A stretch of DNA of 64,000 nucleotides, taken from NCBI RefSeq assembly GCF_017104565.1, contig NZ_JAAGPD010000043.1, forward strand, positions 32,592 through 96,591, written 5' to 3'. The notes under the pieces are model-generated. The model saw only the letters and a program-made list of their open reading frames with translations, searched no databases and was not told where the DNA came from. A program made the translations under genes and the position numbers. Source of the DNA: Paraburkholderia sp. Tr-20389 (lineage in GTDB: Bacteria; Pseudomonadota; Gammaproteobacteria; Burkholderiales; Burkholderiaceae). Of this stretch, positions 27,023 through 35,411 are shown one piece after another (positions within the stretch are counted from its first letter, which is position 1; each line of letters begins with the position of its first letter).

Positions 27023-27311
27023 TCGGACGCAGGGCACGTGTGGATGTGGGTTGGTGACGGTACGTCAGCGACCCGGGATGGCGAAGGGCGTTATGTTCGC
27101 GACCATCGAGGATGAGACCGGAAACTTAAACGTCATCATCTGGCCGTTGCTGCAAGAGAAGTTCCGGCAGGAAGCACTGGGTGCTTCCCTGCTGGCAGTG
27201 TACGGAACGTGGCAATGCGAGGGCGAGGTCCGCCACCTGGTCGCCCAGCGACTTGTCGATATGTCGCATTTGCTCGGTAGGCTTACCGCCGTCAGTCGAA
27301 ACTTCTGCTAG
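27023..27311 (+). pseudogene. Duplicated 3' end of dnaE2
   Basis: Reading from just after the SIR2 stop, this encodes CGCGLVTVRQRPGMAKGVMF and continues to the same C-terminus VSRNFC as DnaE2. About 79 of 88 residues match the intact copy, with many silent base changes. It is therefore the tail of a related but separate dnaE2 allele rather than a fresh duplication. It contains only part of the OB-fold and no start of its own gene. Confidence 0.85.
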
Positions 27312-27314
27312 CAG

Positions 27315-27818
27315 CTACCGGCTTTGCTGAGCGAAGGGGTGGATGGGGTATACCTTCTCGGGTTGATTGACGCGTTCGAGCATCTGGACCTTTGACCAGT
27401 CCGCCACCATTGCCTCCAGGCCTCGCACCACATTGGCTTCCAGCGGCTGTATCCCTGCGTCACCGTTGAAGTTAGCGCTGAACGCTGTGTGGAATCGGTA
27501 CTGAAAGTACCCTGAGGTTTCGGCTATTCGCTCAGGTGTATTGGAGTCCGTGTAGATGACAGACTCGGGCGCGAACGGGTCATAGTAAATCACACTCGGA
27601 TAGTCAGTTTTGACTGCGACGCGCGGCTCGTCGCAGACCATCAGCGAGCCTACAAGCTGGATTGAGCCTTTCATGCCCTTCGGGGTTTTGAACACCCAGA
27701 TGCGCTTCGGCAAGCGCCCCACGAGCTCCGAGAGCTTCGAATTATTGGAGCCAAGGTACCCCACCTCGCGGCTTTTGAGGTTGGTTTCGAGCTTTTGCCA
27801 GTAATAAAAGATGTCCAT
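27315..27818 (-). CDS. Unknown 167-residue protein
   Basis: The protein starts MDIFYYWQKLETNLKSREVG and has a strand-rich look (KRIWVFKTPKGMKGSIQLVG, SVIYYDPFAPESVIY). The opening and the W-F-K-T spacing faintly recall small-molecule- or base-binding PUA/EVE-type folds, but this is not firm. Its stop lies 3 bp from the stop of the dnaE2 tail copy, so the genes converge tightly. I do not recognise the family. Confidence 0.6.
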   Translation of the reverse strand: MDIFYYWQKLETNLKSREVGYLGSNNSKLSELVGRLPKRIWVFKTPKGMKGSIQLVGSLMVCDEPRVAVKTDYPSVIYYDPFAPESVIYTDSNTPERIAETSGYFQYRFHTAFSANFNGDAGIQPLEANVVRGLEAMVADWSKVQMLERVNQPEKVYPIHPFAQQSR

Positions 27819-28177
27819 TCAACGACGCCTGATAGTTCGGTAGGTCGGACAGATTGCCCTTCATGTTACCAACTCGGCGCGGAACTCTCCCCCGACCCGC
27901 GGCTCGTACATCACTACCTCAAGACGAACCCTAGTTGCTCTGAAAGCTGCCTGCTGCACTACCGTGTGAAGCATCCACCAAGCGTCGGCAGGTCACAAAA
28001 CTGGTCTAGGCTCAGCTGCAAAAGCGAAATACACCCTTTTATAAGGGGCTTTCTGCTTGCATTGACTACAAACCGTTGCTACGCTTGCCTCCAGCTTAAG
28101 ACGGCGCATGTGCCGAGTGCTTTACCTCTGGGGTGCCTCGTCTTAAGCATTCTCAAAATCTGAAAATGAGGATGTCC
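27819..28177. other. Intergenic region before the HU-type gene
   Basis: No supported gene is visible in these 359 bases. It should hold the promoters of the minus-strand gene on its left and the HU-type gene on its right. Confidence 0.5.
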
Positions 28178-28600
28178 ATGGTAACGAAGACGGCAAAACC
28201 CGCAGCCAAGAAGGCTGCAACCAAGACGTCAGTGAAGAAGGCTGCAGCCCCGGCGAAGAAAGCGGCTACCGCGCCTACCGCGCTCAAGCCGATGAAAGAT
28301 ACGTTCACTAAGGCGTCGCTTGCTACTCACGTAGCCACGCAGGCCGGTGTCGAACCGAAGCAAGCGAAAGCCATCCTCGCGGCCTTGGAAGACACTATTC
28401 TGGGCGCTGTTCACAAGAAGGGTGCTGGTGAGTTCACGCTCTCCGGCCTGCTCAAAATTGGCGTGCAGCAAGTGCCGGCCAAGAAAAAGCGCTTTGGCAA
28501 GGACCCGTTCACGGGTGAGGAGCGCTGGTTTGACGCCAAGCCTGCGAGCGTGCGCTTGAAGGTGCGCCCGCTGAAGAAGCTGAAGGACGCCGCCGCATAA
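28178..28600 (+). CDS. HU-family DNA-binding protein with Lys/Ala-rich arm
   Basis: The protein is 140 residues from ATG 28,178, which has GAGGA at good distance; in-frame ATGs at 28,166 and 28,172 are weaker. The first 45 residues are AKP/AAKKA-type repeats like the tail of eukaryotic H1 histones. An HU/IHF-fold domain follows (FTKASLATHVATQAGVEPKQ, then FTLSGLLKIGVQQV and the DNA-binding arm KKRFGKDPFTGEERWFDAKP). It would bend or coat DNA and may affect expression or maintenance of the island. A good terminator follows the stop codon. It appears to be a single-gene unit. Confidence 0.88.
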   Translation: MVTKTAKPAAKKAATKTSVKKAAAPAKKAATAPTALKPMKDTFTKASLATHVATQAGVEPKQAKAILAALEDTILGAVHKKGAGEFTLSGLLKIGVQQVPAKKKRFGKDPFTGEERWFDAKPASVRLKVRPLKKLKDAAA

Positions 28601-28616
28601 GCGCGCGTCGCTTGTT

Positions 28617-28647
28617 AAAAAGCCCGCTTTTAGAGCGGGCTTTTTTT
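28617..28647 (+). terminator. Rho-independent terminator of the HU-type gene
   Basis: AAAAAGCCCGC and GCGGGCTTTTTTT pair around a short loop 17 bp after the stop codon. The flanking A-run and T-run make it usable from both sides. Confidence 0.9.
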
Positions 28648-28852
28648 CGACATCGACTTCAGCAGACAACATCGACCTGGTTCAACCGAAACCAGCCCTG
28701 TTGCAAACCAGCCGGTTGCGACGCATCCTGCCAATGCCCTTCATTTTTTCTGAGCAAGAAACAACTTTTCTCTCAGGATGGGATTCGGGGTGCGCGTGTG
28801 GGAACCCTTTCTCATCGAAAGCTCCGTGGCAGCAAGCCATAACCCTGATGGT

Positions 28853-31800
28853 TCATTTGCGCCAAGGCGATTCAGAAAAGGTGCGATGTAGCTTAAAAAC
28901 TTCCGTAATCGATACCACCGCATTGTTCCCGCCGCCTTGAGTAGACCCTTCTTTCGCGATACCAACCAAACGATTCGCCTCATCTAACACAGGGCCGCCA
29001 CTGTTCCCCTTTCGTATATTTTGAGCAATCTCGTAGTGCGAGTAAGCCTTTTCGTTATATTGATTCGCTATCGAGGTAGCGTACTTCGACAACGTCTTGC
29101 CCGCGGAGTGGTTCGGAAACCCGCATAACTTCACCGGTACTCCAGTCTCAATTGTGGTCTCGGTGACATCCAAATACCAAGACGTTTCAGGAAGTTGCGT
29201 TATCGGTCTCAACAACGCGATGTCAGGAATTTCCGATGACCAGATTATTTCCAACTCACAAATGTCTTTCATCAATCTGTCTTGTAGGAAGATTCGCCCG
29301 CCGTCCACTCCGAAGTATCCCTGCGGCTCAGTGTCGTGCTCCTCCATCGGTCGCTGAACGACGTGGTCACACGTAACAATCCCAAAGCCATTCATCAAGA
29401 AACCGGAGCCTTCACTGTACTTCATCACATCTTCGTCTCTGCAATATATGCGATACACGGCTCGTTCAAGGTCGACGACATCCAAACTGTCCGATGCTGA
29501 AATCTGGATAGAAAGCTCCGGTGCTGCATGTCCTTCAGTCAAATGAGCTCTAGCAGTTTCTATCACATTGGACGAACCGAGCGATTCTGTTGCAAGGTCT
29601 AACGTCGACAAGGCATCACGCGTTCTTCCAAGACGGCCAAGCGCCACCGATAAATATGCAGCTACTGGGGCCGTGATGTGCTCCGTGAATAAGTTACGTA
29701 AGACCCTCTCGGCCTGACCCGTATAGCCAATCACCAACAAAAGTATGGCCTTGTTCGTCAGATAGGACTCGGCATTCGCCTTCGTAAGGTCGAAGGTAGA
29801 CTCCATCTCTTCCGCTTCCGCCAAGAGCGACTTTGCGTTCACCAACTCTTTTCCCTGAAGCTGACGAAAGGGTTCATTTTCGATGAGACAAGCCAGCTTC
29901 GCAGCAAAAAGATTGAACCCGTATTCGGATACTCCACGATTTCGCGCATGCAACTGTGCAAATACTTGCTTAGCCAACTGGATGTCGCCCCCTTCCTTGT
30001 TGAATTGGGCCACGGCTCGATAAAAACGTATTGTGTCGCGCGCAGCATCCGCGTTCACTTGTGGAATCTCAGGCGGGACGTCAATGCTTTCCAACGTGCT
30101 CCAGTCTTGCGTTGCTAGTGCGAGCTGCAAGCGATGACGCAATCTAACTACGGCGAACTGACCAGCTAGCGGTTGCCGAGGCACGGGCATTGAATCTATG
30201 TATGCTTTGGCAGTCTCATACTCCTCAGCGGCCAACAGTTCGTCGATTCGAAATTGGAAATCTGTGAGGTAACGCGCTGTGCCAGCACGCCGCGGCACTA
30301 GGTCTCTGATTCGTTCCTGTATCTGCGGCCGCATCGCATCTGGCACTTCTCTGCAGAGCTGCGCCAAGAACGCTGGTTCGTCGATAGCAAGGATTTCCTT
30401 CAACAACCGCGCACCGTCGACCACGTCTACGCGACGCAGCGCATGTCCGAAATCGGCTGCCAGTCCACTGTCGTTCGCTGCTCCAGTCGGCGCTCTTTCG
30501 AACCTAACAGAAAATGCCTCAATTCGCCCTCGCTCAATATTTGCAAAGGCGCCAGAATAAACCGCCTCAATCATTGCGTCGACCAGTGCACTTGGCACCC
30601 CATTTCTTTGTCCTCCGATTGCACGAGCAAGTATTCTCAAGTGTGCTCGAAGGGCGCGAGCGAGGTTATCCTTGACAGTGTATGGGTTCTCGTCGGGCTG
30701 AATCGACGAGAGTCGATTTTCGATGCTTATGGGAAATAGAAATTCGCGCTGCTTTTCCTCGTCTAGGCGTTGACTCATAGCGAAGAGAGTGGCTGCAGAG
30801 TCTAGGCCGATGCGGGTCGTCGACAGACGATAATTGTCTTCACGTATTGACTCAATATACGCCGTCACTACCGGCAAACAATCTACGTCCGATACAAGCT
30901 GCCCAGCGTCGATAACGTCAAGTGCTGCGGAGAAGGCTGGCAAGCCAACGTTGGTGTCGTAGTCTCCACTTAGAAGCGCGTCGCACATCGACAGAAGATA
31001 GTCGCTCGAAAGCCCACTGAGCTCCGAGCGGCAGGCCGCAAGCATCTCGCCAGTTGGCAGGCCTGTTTCATTTTCCAAAGAAGCATTAGCGTGTAACCCG
31101 TGAAGTAGCGCCGCTAGTTCACAAGGCGGAACAATCTTCGATTTAGCATGTTGACACGTAACTGAGAGAGCGTCGGTGAAGGCCTGAATTCGAGCGAATT
31201 CGTTATCACGTGTTGTGAGTCGCCTATCCCACGTTCCCGTGGCTACTCTCCACTTTGATATTAGGAGACATGCCAACGAAGATGCGGCTGGAGTAAGCAC
31301 CATATCTGCCAGAAGCGCCGGCCGTTGTTCGACCCAAAAGAGTACCGTTGACAAGACTTCCGGATGCTTCAGCGCCAAGTGAAGCAGCCTGCTGGAAATC
31401 GGATGTGGTGCCGGGGCGTTGTCGGCATGTGCAACCTCAGCTAAGAGTAGGCTAACTACATTGGCAGCATGGCTCCATGCGCCGTTCTCATAGCGCATGC
31501 GCTCCATTTGCTTATCGACCAGCCACTCTGCCTTGGCGGTGAGTGCTTTTGGAATTTCAGGCAACCAAGAGGAAACAACCGAGCTCTCTGCCTGACGCGA
31601 ATGAGCGACTTGAAGAACAGCTCTCTGCCGGTACTCGTTCCATGAAAGGGGCTTCGCATCGTTTTCGAGCACCGCGAGCGCTGACATGATGAAATGATTG
31701 CGCGCGTCTTCACCCCATACTTCCGACGGTATGAGTTTAGGATAATTGAGGTTCTCCCAAACACGCAGCCAATCGAACAAAAATTCTGCGTCTCCTGTGT

Positions 31801-32347
31801 GGTGCCGCTCATCGCGGTCCCACAACCGGGCAGCTACCCATGTTGGCGTCAAACAGGCAATGTGAGACGGAGAAATTTCCCGGCTGACGACTGACTCTCC
31901 GAGTGCAACGAGCTCGGCGTTTGCACCGGCCGGAACTGTGAATCGAAAACTTAGGTCATGAATGACATTGAGCCATGCGACAAAGGCAGCTAGTCTGTCT
32001 TTGTTTGGCTCGGTTGCAATGCGCGCAACATCAAACGGTACGCTCATGGATTGCCAGCCGGATGCTATCCATCCTTCGGCAATAAGGTCATCCAGAGTGG
32101 GAAGACCTTCGATGCCCTGCGCGGCCTCCAGATAAATCTGCCTTGCGCGTGCAGGTACATCGTTGCTAAGAATGACCAGGTTTTGAAAGAGTTTCAACAC
32201 CAACTCATCGTCGAACATTCGCTCGGATTGGGCTGGGGCACGCTGCTGCCGACTGACGCCCAAGGTCCGTTCAAATCGTTCCCTTAACGTGATTCGCGTT
32301 TCCCCGGGAGCAATGTTTAAGCTTTCGAATCGTGTCATTCTTTTCAC
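28853..32347 (-). CDS. Large protein with C-terminal trypsin-like protease domain
   Basis: The protein has 1,164 residues. The first 940 or so are helical, with repeat-like blocks in the middle and later parts (QFNKEGGDIQLAKQVFAQLH, AKSLLAEAEEMESTF, IGYTGQAERVLRNLF) that resemble TPR-type helices. The last 200 residues form a trypsin-like domain with the full triad: His995 in VTCDHVV, Asp1042 in PDIALLRP and Ser1116 in GNSGGPVL. No signal peptide is visible, so it should be cytoplasmic. Large helical sensors fused to trypsin-like proteases occur in bacterial defence genes, where cleavage of a partner or host protein leads to arrest. Neither partner nor trigger is known here. It stands alone on the minus strand. 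Confidence 0.82.
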   Translation of the reverse strand: MKRMTRFESLNIAPGETRITLRERFERTLGVSRQQRAPAQSERMFDDELVLKLFQNLVILSNDVPARARQIYLEAAQGIEGLPTLDDLIAEGWIASGWQSMSVPFDVARIATEPNKDRLAAFVAWLNVIHDLSFRFTVPAGANAELVALGESVVSREISPSHIACLTPTWVAARLWDRDERHHTGDAEFLFDWLRVWENLNYPKLIPSEVWGEDARNHFIMSALAVLENDAKPLSWNEYRQRAVLQVAHSRQAESSVVSSWLPEIPKALTAKAEWLVDKQMERMRYENGAWSHAANVVSLLLAEVAHADNAPAPHPISSRLLHLALKHPEVLSTVLFWVEQRPALLADMVLTPAASSLACLLISKWRVATGTWDRRLTTRDNEFARIQAFTDALSVTCQHAKSKIVPPCELAALLHGLHANASLENETGLPTGEMLAACRSELSGLSSDYLLSMCDALLSGDYDTNVGLPAFSAALDVIDAGQLVSDVDCLPVVTAYIESIREDNYRLSTTRIGLDSAATLFAMSQRLDEEKQREFLFPISIENRLSSIQPDENPYTVKDNLARALRAHLRILARAIGGQRNGVPSALVDAMIEAVYSGAFANIERGRIEAFSVRFERAPTGAANDSGLAADFGHALRRVDVVDGARLLKEILAIDEPAFLAQLCREVPDAMRPQIQERIRDLVPRRAGTARYLTDFQFRIDELLAAEEYETAKAYIDSMPVPRQPLAGQFAVVRLRHRLQLALATQDWSTLESIDVPPEIPQVNADAARDTIRFYRAVAQFNKEGGDIQLAKQVFAQLHARNRGVSEYGFNLFAAKLACLIENEPFRQLQGKELVNAKSLLAEAEEMESTFDLTKANAESYLTNKAILLLVIGYTGQAERVLRNLFTEHITAPVAAYLSVALGRLGRTRDALSTLDLATESLGSSNVIETARAHLTEGHAAPELSIQISASDSLDVVDLERAVYRIYCRDEDVMKYSEGSGFLMNGFGIVTCDHVVQRPMEEHDTEPQGYFGVDGGRIFLQDRLMKDICELEIIWSSEIPDIALLRPITQLPETSWYLDVTETTIETGVPVKLCGFPNHSAGKTLSKYATSIANQYNEKAYSHYEIAQNIRKGNSGGPVLDEANRLVGIAKEGSTQGGGNNAVVSITEVFKLHRTFSESPWRK

Positions 32348-32444
32348 TTGGAAGAAATAAGCGCGGCGGGCGCCAATTTCATAGTATCAAAGCGGAGAAC
32401 GACTCGCTCGCCTTCGTGACGAGGCTAGGTGTACCGCTTGCGCA

Positions 32445-32577
32445 CCGGTGTTCAAGCCACCGCCGCAAGGAACGTCGATGTGTTATTTACATATCAAGGC
32501 GTTTTGTACCGCCTTCGCAAAGAGGGTCATCAACAGGATTTACTCGCCAGGCGCCGTAGTGGTTCCGCACGTGTTAA
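32445..32577 (+). pseudogene. Decayed internal fragment of gapN
   Basis: One frame reads FKPPPQGTSMCYLHIKAFCT and then AFAKRVINRIYSPGAVVVPH, which matches the intact GapN at about 47,890-48,010 (FKPPQYGTLLFYPLVEAFRT, AFPKGVINTIYAPGAIVVPH). Only about 45 codons remain. It lies upstream of the left direct repeat, in the same order as the intact gapN and the right repeat. Confidence 0.8.
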
Positions 32578-32693
32578 GAAACTGCTCGAGTGACTCTCTA
32601 GGAGTATTGTTGTGTGACAGTCTCGATTGAGTTGCGCAATCCAACTCACCGAACACTGCGGGTAGCAATCTTTCATGTCCAATGGAGGTGGCG

Positions 32694-32894
32694 ATGAGCA
32701 AAGGAACAGGTGGTGCTCAAAATGGCGCGCGCGGTAGTTCGGGCGGTACATCGAAGGGCTCATCCAGCGGGGCTAAGTCGGGTGGGAACGGTGGCCGGTC
32801 GGGAGGTGGCTCTACAGGTGGTAATTGGCCGAGTACGACTGGCAATCCGTCAGGCGGTGGGCGTGGCAATGCGGCACCGCGCGGAAGTCGATGA
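32694..32894 (+). CDS. Small Gly/Ser-rich protein
   Basis: This is a 66-residue low-complexity protein, MSKGTGGAQNGARGSSGG at the start and NPSGGGRGNAAPRGSR at the end. Translation from ATG 32,694 is backed by GGAGG about seven bases upstream. Its 3' half is repeated, without a start, at about 48,905-49,017, so the gene is part of the direct repeat. It has no known function and no signal peptide, and it is likely disordered. Confidence 0.5.
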   Translation: MSKGTGGAQNGARGSSGGTSKGSSSGAKSGGNGGRSGGGSTGGNWPSTTGNPSGGGRGNAAPRGSR

Positions 32895-33263
32895 CGATTC
32901 GCGGCGGCTAGGATACGCGGGGCGCGGTAAGTGGGAAGCCGGTTGAAAGCGGCTGCATAATCCGATTGCTGCACTGCAGGGAAGCAAGAAATAAGGTTCT
33001 GCTTCCCTGCGAAGCAGCAAACTACTGCGAACTTCATCCTCTCACCGCTTATTGCCTAGCCAGCCAAAATTTTTTGCAAATAAATCTCGGCTGCGGGCCG
33101 TGCGTTTTGCTGACGCACACTCTTTTTTTTGCAAAATCATCACCCCTGTTGCGCGGTATACATAGTGCTGCCCGTTCCGTGGTGCAGCCGCGCGACTGGT
33201 CGGACATCAATGGCAGCGGTCGCGGGATAGCCGGTATTGTGGGATAGCCTTGAGATACCGGAC
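32786..33263 (+). repeat. Direct repeat, left copy (flanks the metabolic block)
   Basis: This stretch matches 48,905-49,304 in the same direction, with perhaps 85% of bases equal by eye and one extra block of about 75 bp (about 32,895-32,975) here. It contains the 3' half of the Gly/Ser-rich gene, a conserved hairpin and a segment ending TGGGATAGCCTTGAGATACC. Homologous recombination between the copies would remove about 16 kb. Confidence 0.85.
32977..33009. other. Conserved strong hairpin in the left repeat
   Basis: CAGGGAAGCA and TGCTTCCCTG make a perfect 10-bp stem with a 13-base loop. The same stem occurs at 49,024-49,056 while the loop differs, which hints at selection on structure. No T-run follows, so it is not a simple terminator. 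It could be part of a small RNA or an mRNA end. Confidence 0.55.
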
Positions 33264-33538
33264 AGGGTGGCGAAGTTAGCGCCCTGAGGCGAACGGCTGA
33301 CGGGCGACGCTGGCTCCGAGGGGCATCTCACGATGCCGGGAACGTGTCTGAAGGCCTCGCTCAGGATAAGGCGGGGCTCAACTTCACCAAGGGGCATTCA
33401 GAAAAACTATAGATGCACGCTAGAGAGAATGCTCAAACGTTGGAAGGTGAAACAAGGGGTTACGGGGTTGGTGCGCTCTCCCCGAGAGACGACGCCTGCA
33501 GTTGGGCCGGGGCGGTCGTCCAGAAGGGCGTCGAATGA

Positions 33539-33709
33539 TGCGAGGTCCACGACGCTTTGTATAAGGCGCGCTATCTCATTTCGTTGCACAACGGCATGAC
33601 CGTGCGGTGCGATGTTGAGGAGTGGGCGCTCGATTTCGGCCCGGAGCCGAAGATGATTGACGCTACGTTGAAGATGGCCGGAGTCGGCACCAGCCTTCTC
33701 AAACAGTAG
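33539..33709 (+). CDS. Possible short gene or gene fragment
   Basis: An open frame of 56 codons directly follows a stop and ends RCDVEEWALDFGPEPKMIDA then TLKMAGVGTSLLKQ. It has protein-like composition but no good start (TTG 33,557 at best), so it is more likely the end of a lost gene. Nothing else is supported between the left repeat and the lipoprotein gene. Confidence 0.3.
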   Translation, partial: CEVHDALYKARYLISLHNGMTVRCDVEEWALDFGPEPKMIDATLKMAGVGTSLLKQ

Positions 33710-33727
33710 TTGTTAAGGGTGGGCGGC

Positions 33728-34189
33728 CTATTGGCTTGCTGAGGTCGTCCGGACAACAGTCGGCTCCCCGGTTTTTCTGAACATCTCGTCCATCAGGTCT
33801 TGCACGACGCCGTCGGCATTTGGAAATTGGTGTAGCACCGAGTTTTTCCAGTGACCTGATGCAATCAGCCCGCCGGACGGTGCCTTGTAAAAGCGGATGT
33901 CCATTGAGCGCAGGTACATCACGATGTCCCAGAACCAGCTGTCTGTGTACGAGACGTTCATGTCTGTCTTGTCGCAAGCCGGTGCAATGGCCACCGACAC
34001 ACCATGATTCTCGAGGTTTCGCTGAATCGCCGCATCCATGTCCGCCGACCTACCGCCATGTGCTGTGAAGCATGCGGTAGTCATGGGGGATTTGCCTGAC
34101 TGCGGCCCACCGGTCACGGATTGAGTCGTTGAGCAACCAGACAAGGCGGCAAGAGTCAGAGCTGCGATAGCCAATCTTTGTAGATGCAC
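33728..34189 (-). CDS. Small lipoprotein of unknown function
   Basis: The 153-residue product has a lipoprotein signal: MHLQRLAIAALTLAALSGCS with the lipobox LSGC, so Cys18 should be lipidated. The mature part is strand-rich (CFTAHGGRSADMDAAIQRNL, MNVSYTDSWFWDIVMYLRSM) and resembles Sbal_3080-type small lipoproteins of Burkholderia, a loose comparison. It would sit in the envelope. It is a single gene on the minus strand. Confidence 0.75.
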   Translation of the reverse strand: MHLQRLAIAALTLAALSGCSTTQSVTGGPQSGKSPMTTACFTAHGGRSADMDAAIQRNLENHGVSVAIAPACDKTDMNVSYTDSWFWDIVMYLRSMDIRFYKAPSGGLIASGHWKNSVLHQFPNADGVVQDLMDEMFRKTGEPTVVRTTSASQ

Positions 34190-34600
34190 GGAAATCCTCG
34201 GAACGTTTTATAGGTTAATGCTCTATCGGCGAGAGTCCGCGGAGACTTGAGGGATGGCGTCTGAAACGCACGGGCAATGAGTATCCGACGGTGATAGTTG
34301 ATGTCGTCCGGATGCGGAGCCTTGTCGCCGAGATGGACAGACTCTGTGGCGCGGTTCAAAGGGCCTAGCGCTACGAAACTCGCTCTAACCTGGTCGCGCT
34401 TGAACGCTTACGCAACGATGAACGGTCGCGCCACGGCGGCGTTTCGGCTGAATCGCCGCCGGCACCGCTCGACGCCATGAAGCGTTACCCGTAATAGACG
34501 CGCGTGGCGCAACGGCGACCTCGACGCCGCACTTGAACTTTCGGTTGCGCGCCGCTACATGGAACAGATACAACTTTGACTGCATTGTTGCGACCACGCG
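34190..34600. other. Intergenic region without a recognisable gene
   Basis: No supported gene is seen in these 411 bases. Frames present are short and GC-driven. The promoter of the lipoprotein gene should lie in its left part. Confidence 0.5.
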
Positions 34601-34951
34601 ATGGAAACTGAAGTCTATAAGGGATATGTCATTTACGGTCATTCCATTGACGAAGGAGAAGTGTTCGCCTCGAGCGGGACCGTCATATCGAATGGCAGGG
34701 TTGTCGGAAGCAGCGGCGTTCTCGAATTCTTTCGCTCGGAAGAAGACGCGATGGCCGCGGGCCTCGCCTGGGCTCGTGAGTGGGTCGACATCAACGGTTG
34801 ACCGGAAGGTTTGGTACCGCTGCAGAAGGCTCCCCCGCTTGAAGCATTCGTTGCTGCATTTCAGCATCACGCGCCAACCTCCTCCACGCGCATGAACGAG
34901 GCATATCGGTAAATCGATAGGTTCGACCCCGACCAGGGTGAGCGTGCACAT
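34385..34951 (-). CDS. Doubtful minus-strand gene with strong ribosome site
   Basis: ATG 34,951 (minus) is preceded by GGAGGAGACGTG, an excellent ribosome site. The first 50 residues (MCTLTLVGVEPIDLPICLVH, then WRVMLKCSNECFKRGSLLQR) look protein-like. After that the frame runs through the opposite strand of the 66-residue gene and loses protein character. It may be the 5' end of a truncated gene; only about 34,800-34,951 is credible. Confidence 0.3.
   Translation of the reverse strand: MCTLTLVGVEPIDLPICLVHARGGGWRVMLKCSNECFKRGSLLQRYQTFRSTVDVDPLTSPGEARGHRVFFRAKEFENAAASDNPAIRYDGPARGEHFSFVNGMTVNDISLIDFSFHRVVATMQSKLYLFHVAARNRKFKCGVEVAVAPRASITGNASWRRAVPAAIQPKRRRGATVHRCVSVQARPG
34601..34801 (+). 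CDS. Small unknown protein
   Basis: The 66-residue protein starts METEVYKGYVIYGHSIDEGE and ends SEEDAMAAGLAWAREWVDIN. The pattern (Tyr-Lys-Gly-Tyr opening, SGTV-NG-V strands, and a final AGL-WAR-WVD helix) recalls short conserved proteins of Burkholderia that often occur near regulators. Function unknown. No clear ribosome site is visible before the ATG. Confidence 0.6.
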   Translation: METEVYKGYVIYGHSIDEGEVFASSGTVISNGRVVGSSGVLEFFRSEEDAMAAGLAWAREWVDING

Positions 34952-35189
34952 CACGTCTCCTCCGTTGTGTTTCTCGGTAGACGAATATTTGACCGCCGCG
35001 CCGCGATGTGCTGCGGTATCGGATTCCAGAGAGCGTCCCGCTCGATTCTCCCGTTCGCCAGCCGTTCTCCCCACGTTAGACCTATGACGCATACGGGCCG
35101 CCTCACAGCGGCTTGGTCGTAGCACCGGCCGGTTTCGTCGCGTCCGCGATTTCGTACATCTTTCGTCGCAACGCACTGGTCGATAAATT
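34952..35189. other. Intergenic region upstream of the porin operon
   Basis: No gene is seen. The region lies upstream of the two operator-like palindromes of the porin gene. Confidence 0.4.
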
Positions 35190-35206
35190 TTGACCGAATC
35201 AGTCAA
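35190..35206. promoter_or_regulatory. Operator-like palindrome, distal copy
   Basis: TTGACCGAATCAGTCAA is a near-perfect palindrome and matches the proximal copy at 35,370 with two base changes. The two are 180 bp apart, which would allow a looped repressor. Candidates are the DeoR- or LysR-type regulators of the island or a host GntR-type protein. Confidence 0.6.
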
Positions 35207-35369
35207 AGTGACACCCTCTTCACATCCATACCCTCATTTTTAAATGCCCGGTTCAATCAAAATATCGGGTTTGTCCTGATATTTCTGAGCGATTCGATTA
35301 CCTAGAATGCACACAACGGTCAAAACAAAGCACTGACAGCAGGCTGGAAGCTCATCCATCGACCGATTT

Positions 35370-35386
35370 GTGACCGAATCGGTCAA
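35370..35386. promoter_or_regulatory. Operator-like palindrome, proximal copy
   Basis: GTGACCGAATCGGTCAA contains the perfect palindrome TGACCGA-A-TCGGTCA. It ends 25 bp before the porin start codon, well placed to block transcription. Confidence 0.65.
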
Positions 35387-35411
35387 AAAATCTAAAATTG
35401 GAGACAAATCG

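Noticed and set aside
24840-27311. Recent tandem duplication of dnaE2
   Set aside because: Silent and amino-acid differences between the two tails are too many for a recent copy.
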